Assembly (NCBI GenBank): GCA_041397725.1
Contig: JAWKVZ010000003.1
Span: 310,001-374,000, forward strand
Direction of reading: 5' to 3'
Source: JAGRKR01 sp041397725
Lineage (GTDB): Bacteria; Pseudomonadota; Alphaproteobacteria; Rhizobiales; Hyphomicrobiaceae
Length of the DNA: 64,000 bases
Numbering within the stretch: the first letter of the stretch is position 1; every line of letters begins with the position of its first letter. Shown one piece after another: positions 42,246 through 52,193 of the stretch. The notes below the pieces were generated by a model that worked only from the letters and a program-made list of their open reading frames with translations, was not told the origin of the DNA and did not search any database. The position numbers and the translations under genes are program-made.

Positions 42246-43082
42246 GTGTTCTTTCTCGTCTCGAAGGTCTTGTGGTTCCTGATCCAGCCGTCGACCGTCG
42301 TCGTGCTGCTTATGCTGCTCGGGGTGGCGCTCGGCGTCACGTCACGTCGGCGGCTCTCCAGAACCTGCCTGCTGGCCGGCCTGATGGGGATGCTCGTGCT
42401 TGGCCTGAGCCCCATCGGAAACCTGATCGTGAGCCCGCTCGAGCGACGCTTTCCCGTCAATCCGGCGGCGGCCGGCGCGTTCGAGCCGACCGGCATCATC
42501 GTGCTCGGCGGAGCCGAGGAGGGCGGCACCACCCAGGCCTCGGGGATGCTGTCCTTCAACGAGGCGGGCGAGAGGTTGGTCGAGGGGCTGTTGCTGGCGC
42601 GGCGCTTTCCGAAGGCCAAGCTGGTCTTCACGGGCGGTACGGGCAGCGTGATCTACAAGCGCAAGTCGGCCGCCGCCGAGGTCGGTCGCTTCTTCGAGCG
42701 CGCCGGTATTTCTCGCGAGCGTATCGTGCTCGAGGATCGCTCGCGCAACACGCACGAGAACGCCGTCTTCACCCATCGACTGCTGAAACCGAAACCGGGC
42801 GAGCGCTGGCTGCTCGTGACGAGCGCCTTCCACATGCCGAGGTCCATGGGCTGCTTCCGCAGCGCTGGGTTCGAGGTCGAGGCCTACCCTGTCGATTTCC
42901 GCACAACGGGCGGGCCGGAACTCTGGCGCCTCTTCGACAGCATCCCCGAGGGACTGCGCCGTGTCGACTTCGCCGTCAGGGAGTGGCTGGGCCTCGTCGC
43001 ATATTATGTCACCGGCCGCACGCGGGAGCTGTTTCCGGCTCCGCGCGCGGCGGCTGGGCGCGTCAGCGGCGGGCGGCCTTGA
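42246..43082 (+). CDS. YdcF/ElyC-type (DUF218) membrane protein
   Basis: A 278-residue protein with two N-terminal membrane helices (VLWFLIQPSTVVVLLMLLGV and CLLAGLMGMLVLGLSPIG) and a DUF218 domain. The domain has GIIVLGGAEEG, LVFTGGTGS, EDRSRNTHENAVF and LLVTSAFHMPRSMGCF. The family includes ElyC/SanA/YdcF, linked to envelope polysaccharide or lipid-carrier metabolism. It begins at a GTG. Its last 20 bases overlap the 3' end of a small convergent gene. Confidence 0.88.
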   Translation: MFFLVSKVLWFLIQPSTVVVLLMLLGVALGVTSRRRLSRTCLLAGLMGMLVLGLSPIGNLIVSPLERRFPVNPAAAGAFEPTGIIVLGGAEEGGTTQASGMLSFNEAGERLVEGLLLARRFPKAKLVFTGGTGSVIYKRKSAAAEVGRFFERAGISRERIVLEDRSRNTHENAVFTHRLLKPKPGERWLLVTSAFHMPRSMGCFRSAGFEVEAYPVDFRTTGGPELWRLFDSIPEGLRRVDFAVREWLGLVAYYVTGRTRELFPAPRAAAGRVSGGRP

Positions 43083-43260
43083 ATTCGGCTTCGAGGGCCC
43101 GCTCGAGATCCAGCAGATCCTGCGGCACGGGCATGCCGAAAGCCCGGATTTCGTTGAGCTTCTCGTGAAGCTGCAGGAACAGCTCGTGGCTGTCCTCCGG
43201 CTTGTCCTCGATGACGCGGACGAGATCGGCGAGTTGAGCCTTGATGGCCTCGATGTCCAC
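43063..43260 (-). CDS. Small conserved-looking hypothetical protein, 65 aa
   Basis: A 65-residue mostly helical acidic protein (DIEAIKAQLADLVRVIEDKP, then ELFLQLHEKLNEIRAFGMPV). It starts at a GTG preceded by a strong AAGGGAG 7-8 nt upstream. The 3' end overlaps the YdcF gene by 20 bases on the opposite strand. The strong ribosome site and soluble helical composition support translation. No function is recognised. Confidence 0.65.
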   Translation of the reverse strand: MDIEAIKAQLADLVRVIEDKPEDSHELFLQLHEKLNEIRAFGMPVPQDLLDLERALEAEFKAARR

Positions 43261-43458
43261 GGCAAATCTCCCTTGTAGCCATGCCTGCCGCCCGGCTGGC
43301 GCCGCGATGGGCGGGCGTCGCGCGACGAAGTGCATTGTGCACGCAGGGCAGGGGGCGGCGGCATGACCTGGGTCAAGTCCGCCGCCACGATTGCACGCGA
43401 TCAGGTGCGCGCCCATGCGGGCGGTATCGACAGCACGGCCGTCAGGGCCGAGCGCGCG

Positions 43459-45060
<1,602 letters not shown>

Positions 45061-45376
45061 GTAACGTCAGCTCCACTGGGAGTTTGTGCTGCCCAGCGTC
45101 CGGCCGGGCTCTCGAACATGCGCCATGGTTCCCCTCAGGGCTGGCGCGCCACGATCGTACGAGACCTTGCCACCTACAACTTTGACGGCGAGTCGCGATC
45201 GTTGTGCCTCTTGACACGCGCGGATCATGCGTGATCCGCGCTGCTAAAGCAAGGAAATGTCGCGCGCTTGTCCCCGGGAGGTGCCAGGATGGTGTCGGAA
45301 ATGCTTCCGTCCGGCGCTGGAAACATGGATCATGGCCGCGGGCGGACAGGCCCTGCACCTCATCCGGAGCGCCGAT
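45061..45376. other. Divergent intergenic region, 316 bp
   Basis: It holds the upstream regions of the minus-strand helicase and the plus-strand hydrolase. It contains one clear hairpin (45218-45241), and I see nothing else that looks like a gene. Confidence 0.45.
45218..45241. promoter_or_regulatory. 10-bp palindrome/hairpin between helicase and hydrolase genes
   Basis: GCGCGGATCA pairs with TGATCCGCGC around a TGCG loop. It lies 157 bp upstream of the helicase start and 135 bp upstream of the hydrolase start. It could be an operator or a leader hairpin. No T-tract follows on either strand. Confidence 0.5.
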
Positions 45377-46123
45377 ATGTCTGATGCTGCAATGCCGAAC
45401 CTCGTCCTGGTTCCGGGGCTCCTGTGCACGGCGGAGCTCTTCGCGCCGCAGATCGCCGCTCTGGGTGACGTGGCCCGGATCACGGTGGCGGATCATGGGG
45501 TCGAGGACGACATGGAGGCCATCGCTGCCGACGTGCTGGCCGCGGCGCCGATGGAGTTCGCCCTCGCCGGCCTGTCCATGGGGGGCTACATCGCTTTCGA
45601 GATCCTGCGGCAGGCCCCGGGCCGGGTGACGCGACTGGCGCTCATCGACACGTCCGCCCGCGGCGACCGGCCCGAGCAGACCGCACAGCGGCGGGAGCTC
45701 ATCACGCTGGCGGAGGAAAAAGGCATCGCGGCCGTCGGCGAGGCGCTCCGCCCCTATCTCATGGCTCCCGGCCGGCAGCAGGATGCGCGCCTGCTCGCCA
45801 TCCTCAAGCGCATGACCGAGGAGACCGGGCTCGAGGTCTTCAAGCGTCAGCAGGAGGCCATCATCGGCCGGCCGGACAACAGGCCGTTCCTGGCGGAGAT
45901 CGACGTGCCGACCGTGGTGATCGTCGGCGAGCTGGACCAGATGACGCCCGTCAAGGTGGCCCGTGAGATGGCCGACGCGATCCCCGGCGCCCGGCTCGAG
46001 GTCATCCCGGGTGCCGGCCACCTGCCGACGCTCGAGACGCCCGAGGCCGTCAACGACATCCTGCGCGACTGGCTGACGGCCGATGCGGGTGGCGCAGCCG
46101 CGGGCGATGCCGCCTCGCCATAG
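45377..46123 (+). CDS. Alpha/beta hydrolase
   Basis: A 248-residue enzyme of the short alpha/beta hydrolase class. NLVLVPGLLCTAELF is the oxyanion region, LAGLSMGGYIAFE the nucleophile elbow with Ser, IVGELDQMTP the acid and PGAGHLPTLE the His. The C-terminus has an Ala/Gly tail. I start at the ATG at 45377 with GGAG 8 nt upstream, where homology begins. No signal peptide. The substrate is unknown. Confidence 0.85.
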   Translation: MSDAAMPNLVLVPGLLCTAELFAPQIAALGDVARITVADHGVEDDMEAIAADVLAAAPMEFALAGLSMGGYIAFEILRQAPGRVTRLALIDTSARGDRPEQTAQRRELITLAEEKGIAAVGEALRPYLMAPGRQQDARLLAILKRMTEETGLEVFKRQQEAIIGRPDNRPFLAEIDVPTVVIVGELDQMTPVKVAREMADAIPGARLEVIPGAGHLPTLETPEAVNDILRDWLTADAGGAAAGDAASP

Positions 46124-46245
46124 CGGCGACGGACGCGCGACAGCAGAGCGCCCACGGGTGCGCATCGACCCGTGGGCGAAAGGCTCGCCCGTGCGTGCGC
46201 CTGGGTTGAGAGTGCGCCAGGGTTACGGGCGACTTGGGCTAAGGG

Positions 46246-46737
46246 CTACTTGGCGACCCGTCCCATTACAGAGAAGCTCGCGGCCCCGGGCCAGCGCTTG
46301 GCGTCCACAATCGGCAGTCCTGCAGGCGTTCTCGCACCGACCGGGATGCCGCCGTTGGCGAAGATGCGGACCGTCATCGCGCCGGTGTGCTCGGAATTGT
46401 CGACGCTCTTCCACGTGCCCTTGCCGTCGGCCGATCGCTTGAAGATGCTCGTCTGGCCGCACTTTTCCTTGTAGCGCTTGTGGGGCCAGGCGTTGGGATC
46501 GCAGCCCTTTCCTTTCAACGTGATCGACTTTCCGAGGTCGACGCCGCCGGCCTCGATCAGCTTGCGCATGGCCTCGCGGTTGGCGTCGGTCAGCGCCACG
46601 ATGAGCTTGTAGCCCGCCTTTTCGCTGCCGAGCTTGCAGAAGCATTGGCCCTCGAGGACGACCGGCTCGGCGGCGGCGGCTTGGGCGAAAAGGGCAGCGG
46701 CGGCGAAGGCGCCGGCAGCAAGGGCGGAACGTCGCAA
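46246..46737 (-). CDS. Hypothetical secreted protein with CxC motif
   Basis: A 163-residue protein. A TTG start at 46737 is chosen because AGGAG lies 7 nt upstream and it begins exactly at the signal peptide (RRSALAAGAFAAAALFAQAAAA). The mature region has GQCFCKLGSEKAG, GKGCDPNAWPHKRYKEKCGQ and a C-terminal RIFANGGIPVGARTP, giving four Cys. No family is recognised. An ATG 81 bp upstream is in frame but would bury the signal sequence. It stands alone. Confidence 0.65.
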   Translation of the reverse strand: MRRSALAAGAFAAAALFAQAAAAEPVVLEGQCFCKLGSEKAGYKLIVALTDANREAMRKLIEAGGVDLGKSITLKGKGCDPNAWPHKRYKEKCGQTSIFKRSADGKGTWKSVDNSEHTGAMTVRIFANGGIPVGARTPAGLPIVDAKRWPGAASFSVMGRVAK

Positions 46738-46888
46738 GGTCGATCTCCTTCGGGGCTGGCGTCGAAGTGCCCATATTACCCTGTCGCGACCATCCTGGGG
46801 CGGATCGTCGCGCATCAACGTAAAGGCGTGAAACCCGGCGCGACGTTTACGCTTTCGAAGTGGCCGCTGGTGCCAGACCGCGCTGGTC

Positions 46889-47830
46889 TCAGGCGAGGTA
46901 GCGGCGCTCCAGCATGACGTGCACGCCGTTGTTTTGGTTGACCATTTGCGTGATGCGCAGGTCGGCGGCGAGGCTGCAGAGCATGTAGGCGTCCTCGCGG
47001 GAAAGGCCGCGCGTGGCGGAGATCAGCGAGATCATGTCACGCAGCGCCGTACGGGCTGCGCTGTCGAGATCGGGGTCGAACGCCATGGTCATGACGTGGG
47101 TCGGCGTCTCGGCCCGCGGCCAGGTCAGCGTCATGTCCGGGCGCACCGTGAAGCGGAACGTGCCGGAAAGCGCCGTCTCGATGGCCGTGACGCAGACCTC
47201 GCCGTCACCCTGTGCGCCGTGGCCGTCGCCGGTCGAGAAAAGAGCGCCCTCGGCATGCACCGGGAGGTACAGCGTCGTGCCGGCCACCAGTTCCTTGTTG
47301 TCGAGATTGCCGCCGTTGCGGCGCGGCTGGATGGTGCTGACGGCGCCCCAGGCGGGCGGCGGCGCCACGCCCATGACACCAAAGAAGGGCTTGAGCGGGA
47401 CTTCTGCGCCCCACGAGAGCAGGCCGACCCCGCGCGCCCGGTCGATCGGGATGTGTACGAGCCGCGTCTCGTGGAAGTCGTCGGGGAGCGCGCCGGCCAG
47501 CGGTCGGATGCGGTTGTAGCCCCAGGCCTGGCGCGGTTTCACCTCGAGGATGTCGACTTGCAGCACGTGGCCGGGCCTGGCGCCCGTCACCGCGACCGGT
47601 CCGGTGACGATGTGGCCGGGCAGGGTCGGCCGCATCGCCTGGTGGATGGCCGAGAGCTCGGGTGGAATGTCGAGGCCGCTCCCCGCCGGCGGCATCACTT
47701 CCGGCCCCCCCGACACGGTCTCGATGGTCACCGTGTCGCCACTGGCAACGGTCAGCACCGGCGCGAGGCGGGCATCGAAGTTGCCCCAGTGAACGCTCTC
47801 GGGGCCGGCGGGAAGGTGATGATGAGCCAT
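46889..47830 (-). CDS. Acetamidase/formamidase
   Basis: A 313-residue FmdA/AmdA-family amidohydrolase releasing ammonia from short amides. Motifs are SVHWGNFDARLAPVLTVASG, GPVAVTGARPGHVLQVDILE, PFFGVMGVAPPP and GDGHGAQGDGEVC, the metal-binding Asp/His cluster. GAGAGG precedes the ATG. It is the second gene after a TTC38-like protein, 35 bp downstream on the same strand, so the two are likely co-transcribed. Substrates may be formamide, acetamide or a related amide. Confidence 0.9.
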   Translation of the reverse strand: MAHHHLPAGPESVHWGNFDARLAPVLTVASGDTVTIETVSGGPEVMPPAGSGLDIPPELSAIHQAMRPTLPGHIVTGPVAVTGARPGHVLQVDILEVKPRQAWGYNRIRPLAGALPDDFHETRLVHIPIDRARGVGLLSWGAEVPLKPFFGVMGVAPPPAWGAVSTIQPRRNGGNLDNKELVAGTTLYLPVHAEGALFSTGDGHGAQGDGEVCVTAIETALSGTFRFTVRPDMTLTWPRAETPTHVMTMAFDPDLDSAARTALRDMISLISATRGLSREDAYMLCSLAADLRITQMVNQNNGVHVMLERRYLA

Positions 47831-47865
47831 GGGGGCTTGCCTCTCGGTATGATGGGGGTGTCGCC

Positions 47866-49212
47866 TCAGTGGGGCAGGGTGCGTGCCGCCTCGGCATAGC
47901 CGATGCGGTCTTGCACGGGCAGCAGCCGGCCGACACGATCGAGCAGAAAGCGGACATCGGCAGTCGAGCCAGCCTTCAGCGCGATGTCGAGATAGAGCTG
48001 GTCGAACAGGTCGCGCTGGGCGTGGCTGCCGCCGAGGTGCTGGGTGTGGGCGAGCGCCGGGCGCATCGTCTCCAGCGCCTCCCGCCAGGTCCCGCGGCCG
48101 CGGGCGAGGATGGCCTGGGCGATCGGCAGCGCGCAGGCCTCGAGCCTGTGGCGCTGGCTCGGATGGCAGCTCGCGGCATAGCTGCGGATGCCCTCGACCA
48201 ACTGATCGGCGAGCGTCCATCGCTGCGTTGCCGTCGCGGCCATTACCCAGTGCAGGTAGGTGAACGGCGACATGACGTTGCCGATGTGATGCACGGCCTT
48301 GTCGGCGATCTCGCCCCAGCGGTCGCCGACGTCGATGCCGTGGCGCTCCAGGCGGAAGAGCATCGAGGCGGCGTTCTGGATGTCGTTGTAGGCGTCGGGC
48401 GTGGCAACGGTGAGGGGGGCCGCCAGATCGCGGAAGCGCGTATCGTAGAGCTCGAGGACCTTGGCGAAGTCCCGCTGCTCGAGATGATAGAGGGAACGGT
48501 GCCACCACAGGTGATGCGTGAGGTTGTTGCCGCCCGCCCAGTGGGGCGCCAGCCGCTCGAGCCAGGCGATGCCGTCCTCGCACCGCCCCTGCATCTCGAG
48601 CACGTGGGCGACGCCGTGCGCCGCCCACAGATTGCCCGGGTCGATGTCGATGGCCTCGCGGCCCGCGGCCTCGGCGGTGGCGTAGTTGCCGCACTCCTCG
48701 TGGGCGAAGCAGAGGCTCGCCAGCACGGTGCCGTAGCCGGGCAGGCCGGGACGCCAGGCCGGCAGCACGCGCTCGACCGAGTCGGCCATCGCCTGGGGCC
48801 GCCCCAGCCAGAAATTGGCGAAATAGCCGAGCCTGAGCGCGAGCACGTCGTGGGGATGCACGCGCAGGATGTCGTCCCACACGGCAATGGCCGCCAGCGT
48901 ATCCCCCTTGCTCCAGACTTCCAGCGCATCCATGTGCGCCCGCTCGCGGGCCGTCACGGCGCCAGCGTGCCGGCGTGCCTCGGCGAGTGCGGCACGGGCG
49001 GGCGCGATCTTGGCGCTGTCGTTGGCGAGCAGCAGCAGGTAGCCCTTGAGCACGTGCGCGAGCGCCATGTCGGGATCGCTTTCGAGCGCCTTGGCGAGGC
49101 GGGCCGCGGTATCGGCGCGGTAATCCATATAGCCGAGGAGGGCGTGATCGAGCGCCGCGCCGGCCGCATCGCAGGCCGTCGTGATCGTGAGACCGTGGGA
49201 ATCGAAGGCCAT
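47866..49212 (-). CDS. TTC38-like TPR protein
   Basis: A 448-residue soluble helical protein matching the TTC38-type TPR family. It opens GLTITTACDAAGAALDHALL and has ALAHVLKGYLLLLA, NLWAAHGVAHVLEMQGRCED and NNLTHHLWWHRSLYHLEQRD. It contains about seven TPR-like helical pairs and no signal peptide. The role is unknown, and it may act as an adaptor. The next gene on the strand is a formamidase, suggesting a metabolic link. A GGAG site precedes the ATG. Confidence 0.82.
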   Translation of the reverse strand: MAFDSHGLTITTACDAAGAALDHALLGYMDYRADTAARLAKALESDPDMALAHVLKGYLLLLANDSAKIAPARAALAEARRHAGAVTARERAHMDALEVWSKGDTLAAIAVWDDILRVHPHDVLALRLGYFANFWLGRPQAMADSVERVLPAWRPGLPGYGTVLASLCFAHEECGNYATAEAAGREAIDIDPGNLWAAHGVAHVLEMQGRCEDGIAWLERLAPHWAGGNNLTHHLWWHRSLYHLEQRDFAKVLELYDTRFRDLAAPLTVATPDAYNDIQNAASMLFRLERHGIDVGDRWGEIADKAVHHIGNVMSPFTYLHWVMAATATQRWTLADQLVEGIRSYAASCHPSQRHRLEACALPIAQAILARGRGTWREALETMRPALAHTQHLGGSHAQRDLFDQLYLDIALKAGSTADVRFLLDRVGRLLPVQDRIGYAEAARTLPH

Positions 49213-49379
49213 GGGGAATGCTCCGGAAGGCTGGCAGGGCCGCGAGGAGCCCGAGTTTAGGAAGCCTGCCCTGGCGGCGCAACGGCGGCTGTCGTACAGG
49301 GGGGCACCAATGACGGTCCTTGCCCCATGTGGCGCGCTTGCACTTGATGGCGGACGCGGCTCCGGGCTAACCAGACGTC

Positions 49380-51626
49380 ATGAGCGACAAACCGATTCTT
49401 CCGGGCCCTGGCCCCATCGAGCCGGTGCTCCTCAAGGACGCCCTCGAGGAGCGCTATCTGGCCTATGCGCTGTCCACCATCATGCACCGGGCGTTGCCCG
49501 ACGTGCGGGACGGCCTGAAGCCCGTGCACAGGCGGCTGCTCTATGCCATGCGCGAACTCGGCCTCGATCCCGAGAGCGCCTACAAGAAGTGCGCCCGCGT
49601 GGTCGGCGACGTCATGGGCAAGTATCACCCGCACGGCGACGGCGCGATCTACGATGCCATGGTGCGCATCGCCCAGGGCTTCGCGCAGCGCTATCCGCTG
49701 GTCGACGGCCAGGGCAATTTCGGCAACATCGACGGCGATAACGCCGCAGCCATGCGCTACACCGAGGCGCGCCTCACCGATGTCGCCATGGCGCTGCTCG
49801 ACGGCATCGACGAGGACGCCATCGACTTCCGGGAGACCTACGACGGGCTCGAGCAGGAGCCGGTGGTGCTGCCGGCGAGCTTCCCGAACCTGCTCGCCAA
49901 CGGCTCGTCGGGCATCGCCGTCGGCATGGCCACGTCGATCCCGCCGCACAACGCCGACGAGCTGTGCAACGCCGTGCTGCATCTCATCAAGCATCCCAAC
50001 GCCAGCATCGAGAAGCTTGTCGAGATGGTGCCCGGCCCGGATTTCCCGACCGGGGGCATTCTCGTCGAGCCGCGCGAGTCGATCCTCGAGGCGTATCGCA
50101 CGGGGCGCGGTGGCTTCAGGCTGCGGGCGCGCTGGGAGCGCGAGGAGGCCGGTCGCGGCACCTACCAGATCGTCGTGACCGAGGTGCCCTATCAGGTGCA
50201 GAAGGCCAAGCTCGTCGAGAAGATCGCCGAGCTTCTGGCCGCCAAGAGGCTGCCGCTGCTGGCCGATGTGCGCGACGAGTCCGCGGAGGACGTGCGCCTG
50301 GTGCTCGAGCCGAGAAGCCGCACGGTGGATCCGCTGGTGCTCATGGAGAGCCTGTTCCGGCTCACCGAGCTCGAGGTGCGCGTCCCGCTCAACATGAACG
50401 TGCTCTCGCGCGGGCAGGTGCCGAACGTGCTGTCGCTGCGCGATGTGCTGAAGGAGTGGCTGGAGCACCGCAAGGAGGTTCTGGTCCGCCGCTCGCAGCA
50501 CCGCCTCGCCAAGATCGAGCACCGCCTCGAGGTGCTGGCCGGCTATCTCGTGGCCTACCTCAATCTCGACGAGGTCATCCGCATCATCCGCTTCGAGGAT
50601 GCGCCGAAGCAGACGCTGATGAGTCGCTTCTCGCTCTCAGAGGTGCAGACCGACGCCATCCTCAACATGCGCTTGCGCTCGCTGCACAAGCTCGAGGAAA
50701 TCGAGATCCGGCGCGAGCACGACGAGCTTTCACGCGAGGGGGAGGACATCCGCGCGCTGCTCGCCTCCGACGATAAGCAATGGTCGCGGATTGCCGAAGA
50801 GGTGCGCGCCACGCGGGAGCGGTTCTCCAAGCGCTCGGAGCTCGGCCGCCGTCGCACCGAGCTCGCCGACGCGCCGGAAATCGAGGTCGATCTCGACCAG
50901 GCGCTCATCGAGCGCGAGCCGATCACGGTGATCCTGTCCGAGAAGGGCTGGCTGCGCGCGCTCAAGGGGCATCAGGACGATCTCTCGAAGCTCGAGTTCA
51001 AGCAGGGCGACGGCCTGCGCTGTGCCGTGAAGGCGCTGACCACCGACAAGCTCGTGCTCTTCGCCACGAACGGCAAGTTCCTGACGCTCGGTTGCGACAA
51101 GCTGCCGGGCGGGCGCGGGCACGGCGAGCCTCTGCGCCTCCTGGTCGATCTCGAGGAGAACCACGACGTCGTCGCGGCCTTCGTGCATGAGCCGGGGCGC
51201 AAGTTGCTCGTGGCTTCCACTGCCGGCTATGGTTTCGTGGTGCCGGAGGACGAGATCGTCGCCATGACGCGCAAGGGCAAGCAGGTGCTGAACCTGACCG
51301 AGCCCGAGGAGGCGACGTGCTGCGTGCCGGCCGAAGGGGACATGGTGGCGGTGATCGGCGACAACAGGAAGCTGCTCGTATTCCCGCTCGACGAGGTCAA
51401 CGAGATGACGCGCGGCAAGGGCGTGCGGCTGCAGCGCTACAAGGACGGCGGCCTCGTGGATGCCAAGGTCTATGCCCGCGACAAGGGGCTGACCTGGCTC
51501 GATCCGGCGGGCCGTACGTTCACGCTCGATGATCTCGGCGAGTGGCTCGGCACGCGCGGACAGGCCGGACGGTTGGCACCCAAGGGATTCCCGCGCTCGG
51601 GTCGCTTCGGGCCGAGGTTCCCCTGA
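49380..51626 (+). CDS. parC: DNA topoisomerase IV subunit A
   Basis: A 748-residue type IIA topoisomerase subunit that, with ParE, decatenates daughter chromosomes. The start region is LSTIMHRALPDVRDGLKPVH. The active-site Tyr127 lies in AMRYTEARL. The quinolone-determining helix reads YHPHGDGAIYDAMV, with Gly88 where E. coli ParC has Ser80, and Asp92 at the Glu84 position. LLANGSSGIAVGMATSIPPH and the C-terminal pinwheel repeats follow. The length is typical of alphaproteobacteria. parE (the topoisomerase subunit) is not in the window. Confidence 0.95.
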   Translation: MSDKPILPGPGPIEPVLLKDALEERYLAYALSTIMHRALPDVRDGLKPVHRRLLYAMRELGLDPESAYKKCARVVGDVMGKYHPHGDGAIYDAMVRIAQGFAQRYPLVDGQGNFGNIDGDNAAAMRYTEARLTDVAMALLDGIDEDAIDFRETYDGLEQEPVVLPASFPNLLANGSSGIAVGMATSIPPHNADELCNAVLHLIKHPNASIEKLVEMVPGPDFPTGGILVEPRESILEAYRTGRGGFRLRARWEREEAGRGTYQIVVTEVPYQVQKAKLVEKIAELLAAKRLPLLADVRDESAEDVRLVLEPRSRTVDPLVLMESLFRLTELEVRVPLNMNVLSRGQVPNVLSLRDVLKEWLEHRKEVLVRRSQHRLAKIEHRLEVLAGYLVAYLNLDEVIRIIRFEDAPKQTLMSRFSLSEVQTDAILNMRLRSLHKLEEIEIRREHDELSREGEDIRALLASDDKQWSRIAEEVRATRERFSKRSELGRRRTELADAPEIEVDLDQALIEREPITVILSEKGWLRALKGHQDDLSKLEFKQGDGLRCAVKALTTDKLVLFATNGKFLTLGCDKLPGGRGHGEPLRLLVDLEENHDVVAAFVHEPGRKLLVASTAGYGFVVPEDEIVAMTRKGKQVLNLTEPEEATCCVPAEGDMVAVIGDNRKLLVFPLDEVNEMTRGKGVRLQRYKDGGLVDAKVYARDKGLTWLDPAGRTFTLDDLGEWLGTRGQAGRLAPKGFPRSGRFGPRFP

Positions 51627-51645
51627 GGCCCGCGAGGAGGGTGTG

Positions 51646-52113
51646 ATGCGTTCGCGTGACCTTTCTGCGGCTCTTCTTGTGGTGCTGCTCGGCGTGCAGC
51701 CCGCCGTGGCGACGTCGCCGCAGGCCCAGAAATGCTCGCGCGCCGAGTTCGAGGCGGTGGTCGATGCGGCCGGCGCTTCTCTGCGCGCCCTCACGCAGAA
51801 GATGAAGCCCCGTTTCCAGGAGAAGCTGCGCAAGCTCCGCGACAAGCATCGCTGGACGCACGAGCAGTTCATGGAGAAGGCGGTCCCCTACGTCCGCGAC
51901 CCCGAAATCGCCCGCTTCGACCGCACCACGGCCGACCTGCTGGCGAGCATCACCAGTCTCGGGGAGGAGGGGGCGGCGCAGAAGCAGGAAAATTGCGTTC
52001 TGCTGCAGACCCTGCGCGGTCACATGGACAGCCTCATGCGGACCACCGAAGCCAAGTGGGCCTACATGTTCGCCAAGATCGACAAGGAGCTGGCGCGTCC
52101 CGCCGGACAGTGA
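51646..52113 (+). CDS. Secreted two-cysteine helical protein, homologous to the N-domain of the DUF1134 protein
   Basis: A 155-residue exported protein. Its signal peptide is SAALLVVLLGVQPAVA. The mature part aligns along its length with residues 28-148 of the DUF1134 protein encoded at 37504-38661. Shared features are Cys30/Cys117 (Cys29/Cys115 there), the pattern FEAVVDAAGASLRAL, QEKLRKLRDKHRW, ARFDRTTADLLASI, and a Lys-Ile-Asp-x-x-Leu end. The two Cys probably form a disulfide. GAGGAGG precedes the ATG, and parC ends 19 bp upstream. The function is unknown, but envelope association is likely from the paralogue. Confidence 0.75.
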   Translation: MRSRDLSAALLVVLLGVQPAVATSPQAQKCSRAEFEAVVDAAGASLRALTQKMKPRFQEKLRKLRDKHRWTHEQFMEKAVPYVRDPEIARFDRTTADLLASITSLGEEGAAQKQENCVLLQTLRGHMDSLMRTTEAKWAYMFAKIDKELARPAGQ

Positions 52114-52123
52114 GCGCGCGGGG

Positions 52124-52150
52124 CCGGTTTTCGACCGGGACGAGAACCGG
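52124..52150 (+). terminator. Hairpin after the two-cysteine protein gene
   Basis: CCGGTTTTCG pairs with CGAGAACCGG (one G-U) around a seven-base loop, starting 11 bp after the stop codon. There is no T-run. It may be a Rho-assisted terminator or a stabilising hairpin. Confidence 0.45.
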
Positions 52151-52193
52151 AGACCGGCTGGCAGCTCGGTAAGCGGGCAGGGAAGGCGGCGGG

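Noticed and set aside
46889..49282. 797-residue frame joining upstream residues to the formamidase
   Set aside because: Only the last 313 residues are formamidase-like. The upstream part is an alternative frame of the TTC38-like gene. The ATG at 47830 has its own ribosome site.
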